From: Adineta ricciae
Taxonomy: Eukaryota > Rotifera > Eurotatoria > Adinetida > Adinetidae
Direction: 5' to 3'
NCBI GenBank assembly: GCA_905250025.1
Contig: CAJNOJ010000061.1
Span: 62,001 to 126,000, forward strand
DNA: 64,000 bases
Below the pieces are notes generated by a model. It searched no databases. It was not told where the DNA came from and saw only the letters and a program-made list of their open reading frames with translations. A program made the translations under genes and the position numbers. Positions 1-16,580 of the stretch are shown here, piece after piece (within the stretch, counting starts at the first letter, position 1; each line of letters begins with the position of its first letter).

Positions 1-5816
<5,816 letters not shown>

Positions 5817-7412
5817 GCTTAAATAACTAGTGTCAAAATCTTAAATTAAAGGGAAAAAAAGCAAGTTGTGTTTCGCTCATCGATACATATTTCGTCTTCT
5901 AGTTATAAGAGTGAGCTATGACCTCCAACAAGCTTTATTAGTCATTTGTTTTTCTTATCTATTGATGCAACCTAGACTGTATAAAATACTCTACTCTCGT
6001 CTTCGACTGAGCGGGTATAGACAAGGCGGAGTACAATGCAAACATTGAAATTAAGAAACGTATGGGTGGATGGTAGCATAAGAAATGAAGAAAAGGAAGA
6101 CGGAGAGAGATACATGGTTATGTTCGTTCGCGAATGAGTCATCCACCGACGACTTTCTTCTTCTTCTTATTCTCTGTGTATGCCTCTAGTTAAAAATACA
6201 AACTGAATGGCGAATAGTTTGATCAAAAACGATGAGAAAGAATTCTGAGAAAAAAAAACATATTCGAAGGTAGTTTGTTTTACTTTTCCATACAGAAAAG
6301 ATCGTCTTTTCTATGTAAATTTAGTTTGAAATCGAAGAAAGAAATAATAAATTTACCTTACAAGAAAGCAAAAGTTTTAACCAATCAAATCCGGATGCCA
6401 CGTTTGTTTATTTGATTTTATCGACCGACTGATGGATACGCATAAAATACAGCCCAAAAATTATCAAATGAGAATCTACTGAAAACCGATCTTTTCAAAC
6501 TAAATAATTTGTCCTGCAGTATAGGAATAAATGCATTATCATACGTCTGATAGATGACACTATCTGTTAATTCTCAAACTTAAGTCGAACACAATCAAAG
6601 TACATACATCTCGGTTGGAAAACATGAGTAAGCAGTTAAAAGGAGCGTTTAGATATTATCTTATACATACTACTGTCGATGGGAAAAACCAGTTCGAGAT
6701 AAATGTCACCAGATAATTCATTGTCTCGCCCCTTATGATATGGAGAGACACGTAATAAGCTTTTGTCGTGTTAAAATACAACTCGCCAACGCAGATGAAA
6801 ATGGACGAGTTACAATTATCATATGTTTTCTTTTGCATCAATCAAACAGAGACCTGATTTCTTACGAATCAAAGTTGTGATTATAGAAAACATTTTTCTT
6901 TCGTTGTTGTTTTTCTTTCCTCCAATGACTAATTAATGTCAGTTAAGTTAAATAAATGTTATTATTACTTCGAAATAACCTAGTATGACGCTCGTTTTTT
7001 GCTCCGTATGGAGAGGACGCTAGTTAATGATATAAACAAAATCAAGAAAGAGTAATTGTCAGAATTTCCTAGCAAAAAAACGAAAATGTTGTTTTGACAA
7101 ATAAAGTTGTAGAACAACATCAAGCATTGAATATTAATTTTGAATTATTTCTGGAAGAATTCAATTGATGAGTCATTCGATGTAAGTCGGAGTATTTCTC
7201 GTGTCGTGACTGTCAACGTGTTTGCAACATAGGTTTGTGGCGCGGGTGTACTCGGTGATTTCGTCGATGTTTTCAGAGTACAGGGTGCATATCTATCTAT
7301 TTACTTTTATGATTAAATGTGTATATTTATAACCATATATCATTGCGTTGCCTCATTTCATCGGTGATTTTAGATAAATCTTTGTTTACTCGAACATATT
7401 TCTGCTTTCGAC
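5817..7412. other. Divergent intergenic region, clathrin / LEA gene A
   Basis: About 1.6 kb between two divergently transcribed genes. It is AT-rich with short open frames of no convincing coding character. It must hold both promoters, but I cannot point to a clear TATA box or other site. Confidence 0.6.
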
Positions 7413-8362
7413 ATGTATAAAATATTTCTTTTGACTATCGTGTGTGTTGCCATTGTCAGTGGCAATCTTCAAGATGATATTAAAGCAAAGACATCAGATG
7501 CTTTACATCAAGGTGAAAAATTAAAAGTAGGTTCTAAGGGCATCACTTATACAATCATCGTGCTTTGTTGTACGTATAGGATCAAGTAGTCGACGCTGTT
7601 AATGAAAACGTTGAAACGTTGAAAGATAAAGCTTGTAAGTGTAACTAAAGCTGATTTCCACCTAAGTTTGATTATTTTCTGTAGCGGATGCTCTCAAAGC
7701 TGGTCAGAAGGTCGCTGCGGATGCAAAAGAAACAGCTGGTAAAAAATTTGATGAAGCTAAACAAGCTGGTGAAGGTCTTCGAAAAAAAGCAAGCGAAAGT
7801 TTCGATGATTTGTAAGTCGCTACGGCTGAATAATTCATGTTTTTTTTATTTGAAAATATATTTTTAGGAAGGATGCAGCTGGTGATACTGCCAAATCAGC
7901 TAAAAAGGCAGCTGATAATGTAGCTGATCAAGCTAAGAAGGCCGCCGAAAACGCAGCTAATCAAGCTTCGAGTAACCAATGCAGAGGATGTTGTTTTGAT
8001 GTAAAATATGCTTGTTATTCGTTTAGAACAAGGTGAAAAACTCCGACGCCAAGCAAGTGATGCTGGCGAAAAGGTCAAATCAGCGGCTAAACAAGCAGAA
8101 CAACAAGGTGAAACTCTTTTAGATAAAGCTTTTAGCGTCCTCAATGATGTCAAAGACTCGATTTTGGGTAAGGAAAAAGAAGTTCTGTCTTTGAAAAGAT
8201 CATTTTAACGTGAATTCTTGTTTAGAAACTGTTGGCTTTGCTTCTAAACACGCAGCTGCTTATACCGATCAAGCTAAAGAAAAATTCGATGAATACTCTG
8301 GTAAAGCTCAAAAAACAGCTAAGCAAGCAGAGAAAAAGGTGAAAGAATCACTTGACTTATAA
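7413..8362 (+). CDS. LEA-like protein A, secretory/ER-targeted
   Basis: Group-3-like late embryogenesis abundant protein, 223 aa in six exons: 7413-7526, 7580-7634, 7685-7811, 7868-7971, 8033-8167 and 8226-8362. The phases agree throughout only if exon 5 uses the second AG, at 8032. The N-terminus MYKIFLLTIVCVAIVSG is a clear signal peptide. The rest is almost entirely Ala/Lys/Glu/Asp/Gln-rich 11-mer-like helix with no hydrophobic core and few aromatics, for example SAKKAADNVADQAKKAAENA. The C-terminus is KESLDL, whose last residues loosely resemble a KDEL-type signal. LEA proteins of this class are unfolded in water, become helical on drying and protect proteins and membranes. Bdelloid LEA proteins with secretory/ER targeting have been described. 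A tandem LEA paralogue lies 554 bases downstream on the same strand. Confidence 0.9.
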
Positions 8363-8916
8363 ATCTATTACGTCCATGAACGAGTCAGTAGAAATTGACA
8401 TTTAAACATCATTTTTTTGTGTATCTTTTCCATTATTGCTCAGATCTCTTCTTCCTGAGCAATATTTTCTATCATTCTTCTTTGTTTATTTCATCATCTA
8501 GCGAATTTAATCAAGCATATAGAAAATCATTTATTTCAGCGAAATTCCATTTTTATGCTGTTCGTATTTTCTTCATTTTTATTACTCCTTATCATATCAT
8601 TCTTCAACATCTTCCTTTCTTCTCTTGAACTGTGTTTCTAAACAACCGATGAACTATATAGGACAGAATACGTCATTGTATTTACCGGTTCGTCCAAAAG
8701 TCACAGACAAATAGTCAGTCACTCATGTTTTCCTCATTGTGCACATAAACCATACTTTTTTGTTTTTCTTGACAAATAAACAAACGAAAAACCCTCAAAC
8801 AACGTCTTTTGTTTTTGTTTTAATTTAAAGTTTGCAAAATTTCATTCTCATTTTATGTTTCAGAATCTATACATAGGATATACTCGTCCATTTCTCGAAC
8901 AAGATATTACACAAAA
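8363..8916. other. Intergenic between LEA genes
   Basis: T-rich 3' flank of LEA gene A and 5' flank of LEA gene B. An AG at 8862-8863 after a T-rich stretch, followed by a short leader before ATG 8917, could be a 5' UTR splice acceptor. I found no CCAAT-N9-CCACG-type ER-stress element here. Confidence 0.5.
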
Positions 8917-10694
8917 ATGCAACTCTCACAGAAAATCTTCTTTACACTTGCTGTCATCTGTTTAATCTCAACCGCGTATGGTAAACAAAAAACAACGAAA
9001 GACAAAGTTGTTGAAGGAGCAACACATATCAAAGATACAGTCGCAGATAAAGTCGCTGATGGTGTTAAAACTGGAGCAAAACTAGCAACAGACGGAGCAA
9101 AAGTTGCTGCAGATGCTGCTAAGACTGCTGGTTAGTACATGCAAATTTTTGAAAATAGTAGAGTGAGTCAATTTTCGTCTTTATGCGAATTTCCAGGAGA
9201 TTATGTTGCTGATGCTGCTTCTAATGCAGCTAAAGTTGGCCAAGAAGCAGCAAATGATGCAGCCAAAGTAACCAAAGAATACGTCGCTGCTGGTGCTCAA
9301 AAAACTCAAGAGGCTTACAATGAATATGTACGTTATTGAAAACTTTTTTTAAGTATCGATATCAACTATTGGTTTCGTACATTTTTTTTGTAGGTCGCAC
9401 CTACTGCCTCTGAGACACTGAATGTCGTCAAGGAGAAAGTTGTCGAAGCAGCTAAGGTCAGTCAAGAAGCTGCAGCCGAAGCAGCCAAAGTAACCAAAGA
9501 ATATGTTGCTGCTGGCGCACAAAAAACTCAAGAAGTGTACAATGAATACGTGAGTGACGAGTAATCCTCTTCAACAGGTCGCAGCAATTCTATTCATTCA
9601 TTTTAAGGTTGCGCCAGTAGCGTCTGAAACACTGAATGTTGTTAAAGAAAAAGTCGTCGATGCTGCTCATGTCACTGCGGAAAAAACACAAGAAGTCCTC
9701 AACGAATATGTACTTCCAACTGCTCAAGCTGGTATCGAAAAAACACAAGAAGTTTATAAAGAATACGTCGCTCCAGCAGCTGCCGCAGGTAGAAAAATAA
9801 CAATTGACAATTTTGTACTGAATTAACCCGAATCATTGTTTGTTCTTCTAGGTGCTGAAATCGTCAAAGTATGTATTAAATACTTAATAAAGTTATGGTA
9901 AAATTTATTAATGGATTTGACTCATTAGGAAAAAGTCGCCGAAGCCGCCAAAGTCGGTTCTGAATACGCTGAAGTTTTGAAAGAAAAAGCTGCAGAGGCG
10001 GCAAAAGTTGGCTCAGAATACGCTGAAGTACTGAAAGAAAAAGCTGCCGAAGCAGCCAAAACCGGTTCCGAATATGCTGAAGTGTTGAGTGAAAAAGCAA
10101 TCTCTGCTGCTGAAGCTGGTAACGAATATTTAGCACATGGAGCCGAAGTTGTTAAAGAATATGCTACGTAAGTTATGAAAGATAGTTGTGTTCCACTAGT
10201 TTCTATTAATTTGTAGAGAATATGCCGATGAAGCTCTCAAACAAGGTCAGGTATTCAAAGAAGTCGCGAAAGAAAAACTTGGAGAAATGACCGCTGAAAC
10301 GATCAAAAGTAACTAAAAAGACAGAACGAACAGAATGGATAGAGAAAGTCAAATATTTCGTTGAATTGCTAGGTGCGAAAGAATTTGCTTCTGAAGCAAT
10401 CAAAGCTACCAGTGAATATGCTGCTCATGCTAGCGAAGTATTACAAGAAAAAGTTCCCGAAGCTCTCGAAGGTCTGTCAATACATTTTCTTCTGCAAAAC
10501 GTTATCAAATATCGTTCATTTTATGTTGTTTTTCAGCTGGAAAAGAATTCGCTGCCAAGGCTGTTGAAGTTGGTCAAGAGTATGGTAAAGAAGCCCTGGA
10601 AAAAACTGAGAAATATGCTGAGCAAGTTTATGAAGCTGGCAAAGCTAAAGCTGAAGAACTTCTTCGAGAAGCGAAGAAGAAAGTCGATTTATAA
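8917..10694 (+). CDS. LEA-like protein B, long repeat form, ER-targeted
   Basis: LEA-like protein of 428 aa in nine exons: 8917-9130, 9197-9327, 9394-9549, 9608-9788, 9852-9868 (a 17-base microexon), 9929-10167, 10217-10308, 10373-10471 and 10537-10694. All phases agree. The signal peptide is MQLSQKIFFTLAVICLISTAYG. The body consists of degenerate helical repeats of the types AAKVTKEYVAAGAQKTQE and EKAAEAAKVGSEYAEVLK; the second occurs as three near-perfect 54-base copies. Exons 3 and 4 both open with VAP-x-ASETLNVVKEKVV, which points to internal exon duplication. The C-terminus is KKKVDL, again resembling an ER-retention signal. The composition (Ala, Lys, Glu, Val) fits a desiccation-induced amphipathic helix. 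It is likely a paralogue of LEA gene A, larger through repeat expansion. Confidence 0.92.
9929..10090 (+). repeat. Three tandem 54-base coding repeats in LEA gene B
   Basis: Three in-frame copies of an 18-codon unit at 9929-9982, 9983-10036 and 10037-10090, encoding variants of EKxAEAAKxGSEYAEVLx. A more degenerate fourth copy follows. Copies differ mostly at synonymous third positions, so the expansion is not very recent or is under purifying selection. Confidence 0.9.
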
Positions 10695-11383
10695 GCAAAA
10701 ACAAAAGACAATAGATACCATCAGATCTTCGTTCTTCTTCGCAAATTTTTATATCAAAATTTGATTTCTGCTTCAGTTTGCTTGCTAGAATCAAGAAGAA
10801 CCAACGATTTTTATAGATGTGCCATGCACAACTTTTTCTTTCCTTGTCACACCGATATTGATGTTTATTCATTGTTTCATTATCTCTGTATTTCTCTTCT
10901 ATAAATAATCAAGCGCATTTGTGTTTTGTATACTCAATTTATCTTTGTTATTTTTATTTCTTCCTGCTAGTAAAAGTCATGTGTCTCGCATTTGTTCAAA
11001 TGAATTTTCTTTTCTTTGTTTTTCTTTTGTTATCCGTACTTTTCTTCTCTTTCAATCCAATGTCGTGCATTAGTCTTGACATCAATCTTTCGTACACATA
11101 TTCCTATTTCAGTAATAATGAATACATTATATAAAAAAACGTATATCCAGATATGTTTGATATCATTCTAGAACTTTCTAATTTAAAAAAAGGTGTTTGA
11201 GGTCACTACTGTCGATGTAATTATCTGAGCGCGGCAGCCTCTCATTGGTTATTTCTCTTCACCTTCCTATTTAAAACAAGTAGTACACACGTCTTAGTCG
11301 TCCTTTTCTTCAATCGAGATATATACTCTTTTACTTGCATCAAATTTAGAATCCTTGCAGATTGCTTCTCTGCTCCGAAAACG
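10695..11383. other. Intergenic upstream of the ERp29-like gene
   Basis: T-rich 3' flank of LEA gene B followed by the promoter of the ERp29-like gene. The distal part holds only a hydrophobic-looking open frame typical of poly-T sequence. The ER-stress-like element and TATA-like box near its right end are listed separately. Confidence 0.6.
11230..11248 (-). promoter_or_regulatory. Near-consensus ER-stress response element (ERSE)
   Basis: On the minus strand this reads CCAAT, nine bases, CCGCG. The animal ERSE consensus is CCAAT-N9-CCACG, so there is one mismatch and the spacing is exact. It lies about 135 bases upstream of the ERp29-like start codon, where an ER chaperone gene would be expected to carry such an element. 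A TATTTAAAA stretch at 11268-11276 could be the core promoter. That it is functional is inferred. Confidence 0.45.
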
Positions 11384-12428
11384 ATGAAAGTCCTCTATGC
11401 GTGTTCTGCTCTTCTTTTCTTTACATTCATTGTATCAAGTAGTGCCCATACCCAAGGAACAGTCACTGTTGATACTCTAACATTTGATAAGATTCTTCGA
11501 AGTTTCGATATTGTCCTTGCTAAATTTGACGATAAATACCGTACGTAGAGAAGCTCTTTTTGATAAACTTTCTCTCATACTGACATCTTAATTTTAGCTT
11601 ATGGTGAAAACCAAGATCAATTCAAGAAATTTGCTGAAAACGCAGCAAATACAAAAAATCTTCTTATTGCTGAAATTCCAATTGTTGACTACGGTGACAA
11701 GGAAAACGAACAATTAGCTAACGAGTACAAGGTCACCAAGGCTGATTTTCCAGCTTACAAACTATTTCTCAAAGGCAAATCCAAACCAATCGATTTTACT
11801 GGAGAGAAAACTGAAGATGGTCTTAAACGTTTTCTTTCTCAACATACAAGTAATGGAATATTGATTTGAATTGGAAAGAAAACTGAACTTTTATGTCTGT
11901 TAGATCTTTGGTTCGGTTTACCAGGTACATTGGAAGCGTTAGATAAGATTGCACGAGAATTTTTCGATGCCTCATCAGCAAGTGATGAAACTCAAACGAA
12001 ATCATTGATTGAAAAGGCACGGGAACAAGTTAAAGGTTTCGTCGATAAAAAAGAGCAAAAGAGGTGAGTGAAAAACAATAATAAAATGATGATCTAGTAT
12101 AAATACGATTCAATTATGTGATTATAGTGGTGATTCATATCTGAAAATTATGGAAGCAGTTGCTAAACAAGGCGTAGAATTTCTTAAACGCGAAGGACGA
12201 CGTGTTCAAAATTTACTCAAAGGAAAAGTAATTGAAAGCATTCGCTAAATGAGCATTTCATGCATCATATGTTTTTTTTCTTAGATCACGAATGAAAAGA
12301 AAGAAGAATTACAACATCGTGCCAATATTCTTTTATCATTTAAATCGTTGAAAGAAACTGTGTCGGATGCAGTTGATGCTGCTAAAGAGAAAGTTGCTGA
12401 TGCTGCCGAAAAAATCAAAGAACTATGA
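11384..12428 (+). CDS. ERP29: ERp29/Windbeutel ER chaperone with LEA-like C-terminal tail
   Basis: Orthologue of ERp29, an ER-lumen chaperone with a redox-inactive thioredoxin-like N-domain and a helical C-domain. It has 270 aa in five exons: 11384-11540, 11598-11849, 11904-12063, 12128-12227 and 12285-12428. Phases agree. The signal peptide is MKVLYACSALLFFTFIVSSS. Family matches include FDIVLAKFDDKYPYGENQDQ, AEIPIVDYGDKENEQL, the PGTLEALD start of the C-domain, then SYLKIMEAVAKQG and KKEELQHRANILLSF. In animal ERp29 the last motif is followed almost at once by KEEL. Here about 27 residues follow (12345-12425), including VSDAVDAAKEKVADAAEK, which looks like the adjacent LEA proteins. The protein ends in IKEL, a plausible ER-retention signal. 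It is downstream of two ER-targeted LEA genes on the same strand. Confidence 0.93.
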
Positions 12429-12809
12429 AGAAAATCAATAGACGATCGATAATCAAAACAGACATTTTCTAGATAAATTAGCTTTTAGAGTAATTTTGGT
12501 GTGTCTTTCAAAGTGGAGAGCAGATGAAGGAGTTGTGAAAATCAAACGAAGAAAATTGTTTTAACAACTGCACATGTTTCATTAAGCATTGATGTGTGTG
12601 TCCACTTATTTTCTCTGTCTCTCACATTTTTCTCTTTGCTTTTGTTTTTCTGTAGTGATGTTTTAACATTTTCTTTTTCGATGCAATATACACTTGACTT
12701 AGAACGCAAAAAGCACTGGAAAATCAAGATTTTCTTGCAAAGATTTAAAATAAAACAAGAAAGAACGAAAAAAGGAAAACAAAGAATATGTGATATGCTC
12801 TTTTAGATT
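12429..12809. other. Intergenic ERp29 / tafazzin
   Basis: Short same-strand spacer of 381 bases. It holds the ERp29 3' UTR and the tafazzin leader. Nothing else is recognised. Confidence 0.5.
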
Positions 12810-14053
12810 ATGCCACTTAGTTTTGATTGGCCATTCCCTCAAAAGCCATCGAGAACATACAAAGTACTTTCAACAGTGACTATTGGACTTGTCGGAACAT
12901 TGAGTAGACTATGGATGAGTAAGTGAGATCAACCGGTATGCAAAAGTACGGTCATTGGTGTTCTTTCTTCTACTAGATCATCTTACTTCGGTACGAATTG
13001 AAAATGGTAATGAAACTGTTCTATTTGATTATAGCTTATATTCTTTTCTCTTTTTTTATAAGGCGATATTCTTCTCAATGCTGTTCTTCATCGAGATCCC
13101 AATCGACCATTAATTACTGCGACCAATCATCATTCTTGTAAGCAATATTTTTTGTTGAGACACGCCCATTTAGTTTTTATCTATTTCTGTATGAATAGGT
13201 CTAGATGAACCACTGTTGATCGGTATATGAATGGTAGTTTTCTTCTCCTCTCACCCTATAACACATTAATCTGTTGTTTTATTTGGTATTTATACTGATC
13301 GCCTATTAACATTTGTTATTTTTATAGGAGCAACAATGCCATATCATAGTTTTTGGAATCGTAAAAAGATGCGATGGGCATTGGGCGCCGATGATATTGT
13401 ATTTACTGTGAAAAAACATCAGATTTTCTTCAGTTTGGGTAAAACAATTCCAATCAAACGTGGCGATGGTGTTTTTCAGCGACCGATGGATTTCGCATTA
13501 GAACAACTTAATCAGGGTGATTGGGTACACATTTTTCCAGAAGGTATCAACATTTCTCATACGTAATGGTTCTCATAATACTCTTTTAGGTAAAATTAAT
13601 ATGACAAAAGAGTTGATCAGATTAAAATGGGGTAAAATTTTCATTTTGATATTTACCTGTGATACGACATGATTACGATAGGTGTTGGTCGACTGATTGC
13701 CGAAGCTAATATTTGTCCTCTTGTTGTGCCGTTCTATCATCTTGGTATGGATTCGGTACTACCAAATGTGGAACCCTACAAACCTCAAACAGGACAAAAA
13801 GTGAGCATATATGTCGGCGAACCATTGATCCTTGATGATATGGTGAGCAATATGAAGAAAGAAAATCGATCTCCAGTATGTAATCGTATTTGGTTAAGTT
13901 ATTGAATTCATTGTATTTTATTTTTAGGAAGAAATACGTAAGGCAGTGACCGATGTTATTCAAAATGAGTTTGCCAAATTAAAAGTAAAGTGTGAAGAGT
14001 TACATCGACGACATTTAGCCGGTGACCCGTCTTCCTCATCATCCGGAACATAA
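12810..14053 (+). CDS. TAFAZZIN: Tafazzin, cardiolipin transacylase
   Basis: Mitochondrial phospholipid-lysophospholipid transacylase that remodels cardiolipin. The start ATG at 12810 gives [13 protein letters not shown]. The acyltransferase HX4D motif is NHHSCLDEP, followed by [40 protein letters not shown] and the WVHIFPEG block, all typical of tafazzin. Further conserved sequence is [25 protein letters not shown]. Several introns of 50-130 bases interrupt it, including very small exons near 12976-13006 and 13199. The C-terminus is Ser-rich ([10 protein letters not shown]). It is same-strand with the ERp29-like gene but I see no functional link. Identification is secure; the exon borders around 13200-13330 are approximate. 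Confidence 0.93.
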
Positions 14054-15389
14054 ATGAAAAAATATTTTTAGTTTATTTTGATACTGATATTTCCCTTTGT
14101 ATTAGTACAAAAGAGAATAAAAAAGTATTGTAGTTCTATTTCAATAGGAAAAGCAGAAACGACATAGTCTACCATTCATGCCGCTTGTCTATGTGAGAGA
14201 GAGCGGACGTGATTTTTACAGAACCATAAGATAAATTCGACTATAATTCGTACATATATTGTCAAATAACTATGATGTTCGTGACCACTGAAATATATTG
14301 AACAAGAAAAAAAAACACATCGCTGTTTCTGCATCATTTAACAAAACTTTATGAGCAGTATCGAATTTCGAGACGGACAATCTAGAGTCCATGCTGGTGA
14401 GTGAGAGAATCTCAGTGCCATCTTGGCATGCACTTATCTAACACAAATTAATTTATGTTTTGTATTCCGATTTCAACTTCGACCATGAAAAGGCAACGTT
14501 TTTTCTTCTTGAGATGGACCATCGACCTTCCTCTATCCATTCTGTGGGGACATATGATAGGTCACAAGTACAGCCCTGGACTGAACGTTATCTGTGGTAG
14601 AATAACGATTACATGTGCCTGGAATAAATGAAGAAGAGAGAGAAGACCAAGACAAGATCGTGTATAAACATCGACTTTCGTGCGTAATATATTCATTGGT
14701 AAATTTCAGATAGAAGGTTAGGAACATGTATCGATGCACATGCGGTCGGCTCTACGAATATCATACCCAAGTGTTCGTGAACACAGTTTTTTTCCAATGT
14801 CAATTTTTCTTTTTCATTTAGATTAGGATGCATGCGTATGCATCAAAGTGATGTTCCAGAAAACAATGCTCAGAACAATACTCCGCAGGGTTTTCAATGG
14901 TAATTGCTTCAGCAGGCATGGTGTATTTTAAATTGAATTCTACTGAGACATAGGTGCTTTCGTGTTAGTTTATATTCTTCGTCCTAGGAATCATTCTTTC
15001 AACGATTTCTTTCGTTAACCCAGGTAGCGAGGCAAATTTGACTCATACGCGATACATATCATTCATTCAGACAGCCACTAACGCTGCCTAACAGAGCGAA
15101 TTAAGTGTTTTTGTTGTTGGTCGTTTTGCACAGTGACGCGAATTGTATTGGCTAGATTGTCTTAAGTTAAGTTCGTGTGAAAACAGATCTAAGATGACCT
15201 GTTGATAGATCATATCTCTTCTTTTCCAAAAATGGAAAGAATAAACTCATCTGACGTCAGCTTTCCTTTTTTTTTCTTCTTTCCTGGTTCCATCTGAATA
15301 AATATAAATAGGTTTAACTGATCATCTATCCGTCTACATCTTTTTGACAAGCATATCTTTTTGCCTATTGAAACATCTGTTGATTCATT
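14054..15389. other. Intergenic, possible unassigned exon
   Basis: About 1.3 kb without a confident gene. A stretch at 14834-14890 preceded by a T-rich acceptor reads MRMHQSDVPENNAQNNTPQG and is followed by a GTAATT donor, so it could be an exon, but I could not extend it into a gene. Confidence 0.4.
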
Positions 15390-15656
15390 ATGGCTGTCGA
15401 AATAGCAAATATTCAGATGCATTCGGTACTTTTTTCACTATTCCTTGTTACTTATCTTCGACTTTGACTTCTTTTTTCTTGGTTCTAGATAGAACAGATG
15501 CATAAAAAATGGCAAGATGCACAATACAAAATAGGCTGCTTATTATTCCAATTAGCAGCTGGTATCATGTCGCATCAAGATTTCAAAAATCAAGTGCAAC
15601 AAATAATCCAAGAGTTTTACATGAGACTTGGGGAAATACTTGGTTGTCAATTCTAG
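15390..15656 (+). CDS. Small hypothetical protein, 67 aa
   Basis: Two exons, 15390-15425 and 15489-15656, joined by a 63-base GT-AG intron of typical size, give a 67 aa protein beginning MAVEIANIQMHSIEQMHKKW and ending ILGCQF. There is no signal peptide or membrane segment. It looks like a single amphipathic helical region rich in Gln, Met and Ile. I do not recognise the family. Support comes from the intact frame across the intron and coding-like composition; an artefact is possible. Confidence 0.5.
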
Positions 15657-15978
15657 TCAAATGATACACGAAAGAAGACTTTAAAAATATCGGCAGATTG
15701 TGTTCGCTTCATCACTTGTGCTTATATTTTCACATGCTCACGTTCTCACTTTTGTTTGTTGTTCTTATTTCTCTCTCATTCGGATAGACAACATTTTATG
15801 TTATTCTTATGAGTCGTCTGTCTTGAGATTGACTTCTTTTTTAACTAAACGAAAGTAAAAATATCGATGTCTTTGGAGTTATGTGCCGTTGAAAAACGAT
15901 GCATACACTAGAGAAAAGCAAATAAGCATGTTTATTTCTATGCATGTTTCTAACTACAAATCTTTGAACTTTAAAACT
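15657..15978. other. Convergent 3' intergenic spacer
   Basis: The 3' flanks of the 67 aa gene and of the convergent secreted-protein gene. Nothing else is recognised. Confidence 0.4.
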
Positions 15979-16580
15979 TTATTTATCGACAGGATTTCGT
16001 GTTACTCTTTCGTTTTGATATTGAGGTGCACGATAATTAGGTCGCGCAGTAGCGTGCCCATATAAGGGTGTTCTATGCGTTGGCAATGTAGCTGGTGTGT
16101 AAAGACGCGTTCGATGAGTGCGCATTGTATGCATCTGTGGTGCGGGTGTCGCTTCCGTTGGCAATGGATTGCGTTTACTTTCATAGCCATCGCCGATTTC
16201 CCATCGTTGAAAGTCGTTCCAAGCACTTAATTTTGGACAAAAACGTTTGCCTAACATGGTACACTTTTCCTCATAAGCTTTTCGAGCTTCACGTTTCTGC
16301 TCTTCACACTTGCTCTTTCCTGGATGGAAAAACGTTCGACGATTTCGAAACAAAAACTGCAAAGCTTCGTTGGGCTCAACTAAAGAAAGATCAATTCATT
16401 TCAGAACCTTTAACTAACCGGCCAGAATAGACAAACTTTGAAATTCATCGTCAGATTCTGATGTCACCGTGACAATGAAAATCACGCAAACGAAAAGACA
16501 TGTCTTCTACAGCCATAGATAGAACATAAGAAATTTAAAAAGAATATAAATATACATTCAAAATGTCTAAGTACCTTCAT
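15979..16580 (-). CDS. Small secreted protein with Pro/Thr/Arg-rich tail
   Basis: Three exons, 16575-16580 (only ATGAAG), 16419-16506 and 15979-16379, give 164 aa with consistent phases. The first intron puts Met-Lys in front of KTCLFVCVIFIVTVTSESDD, making a classic signal peptide; no other start gives one. The mature part holds a charged segment with cysteines (SKCEEQKREARKAYEEKCTM) and CPKLSAWNDF, then a low-complexity tail with repeated THRTPLY/APQY-like words. Its family is unknown to me. The 6-base first coding exon is the unusual feature. Confidence 0.7.

Noticed and set aside
14834..14890. Possible coding exon (MRMHQSDVPENNAQ) with acceptor and donor-like ends
   Set aside because: Continuation through candidate acceptors soon reaches stop codons, and no partner exons were found.
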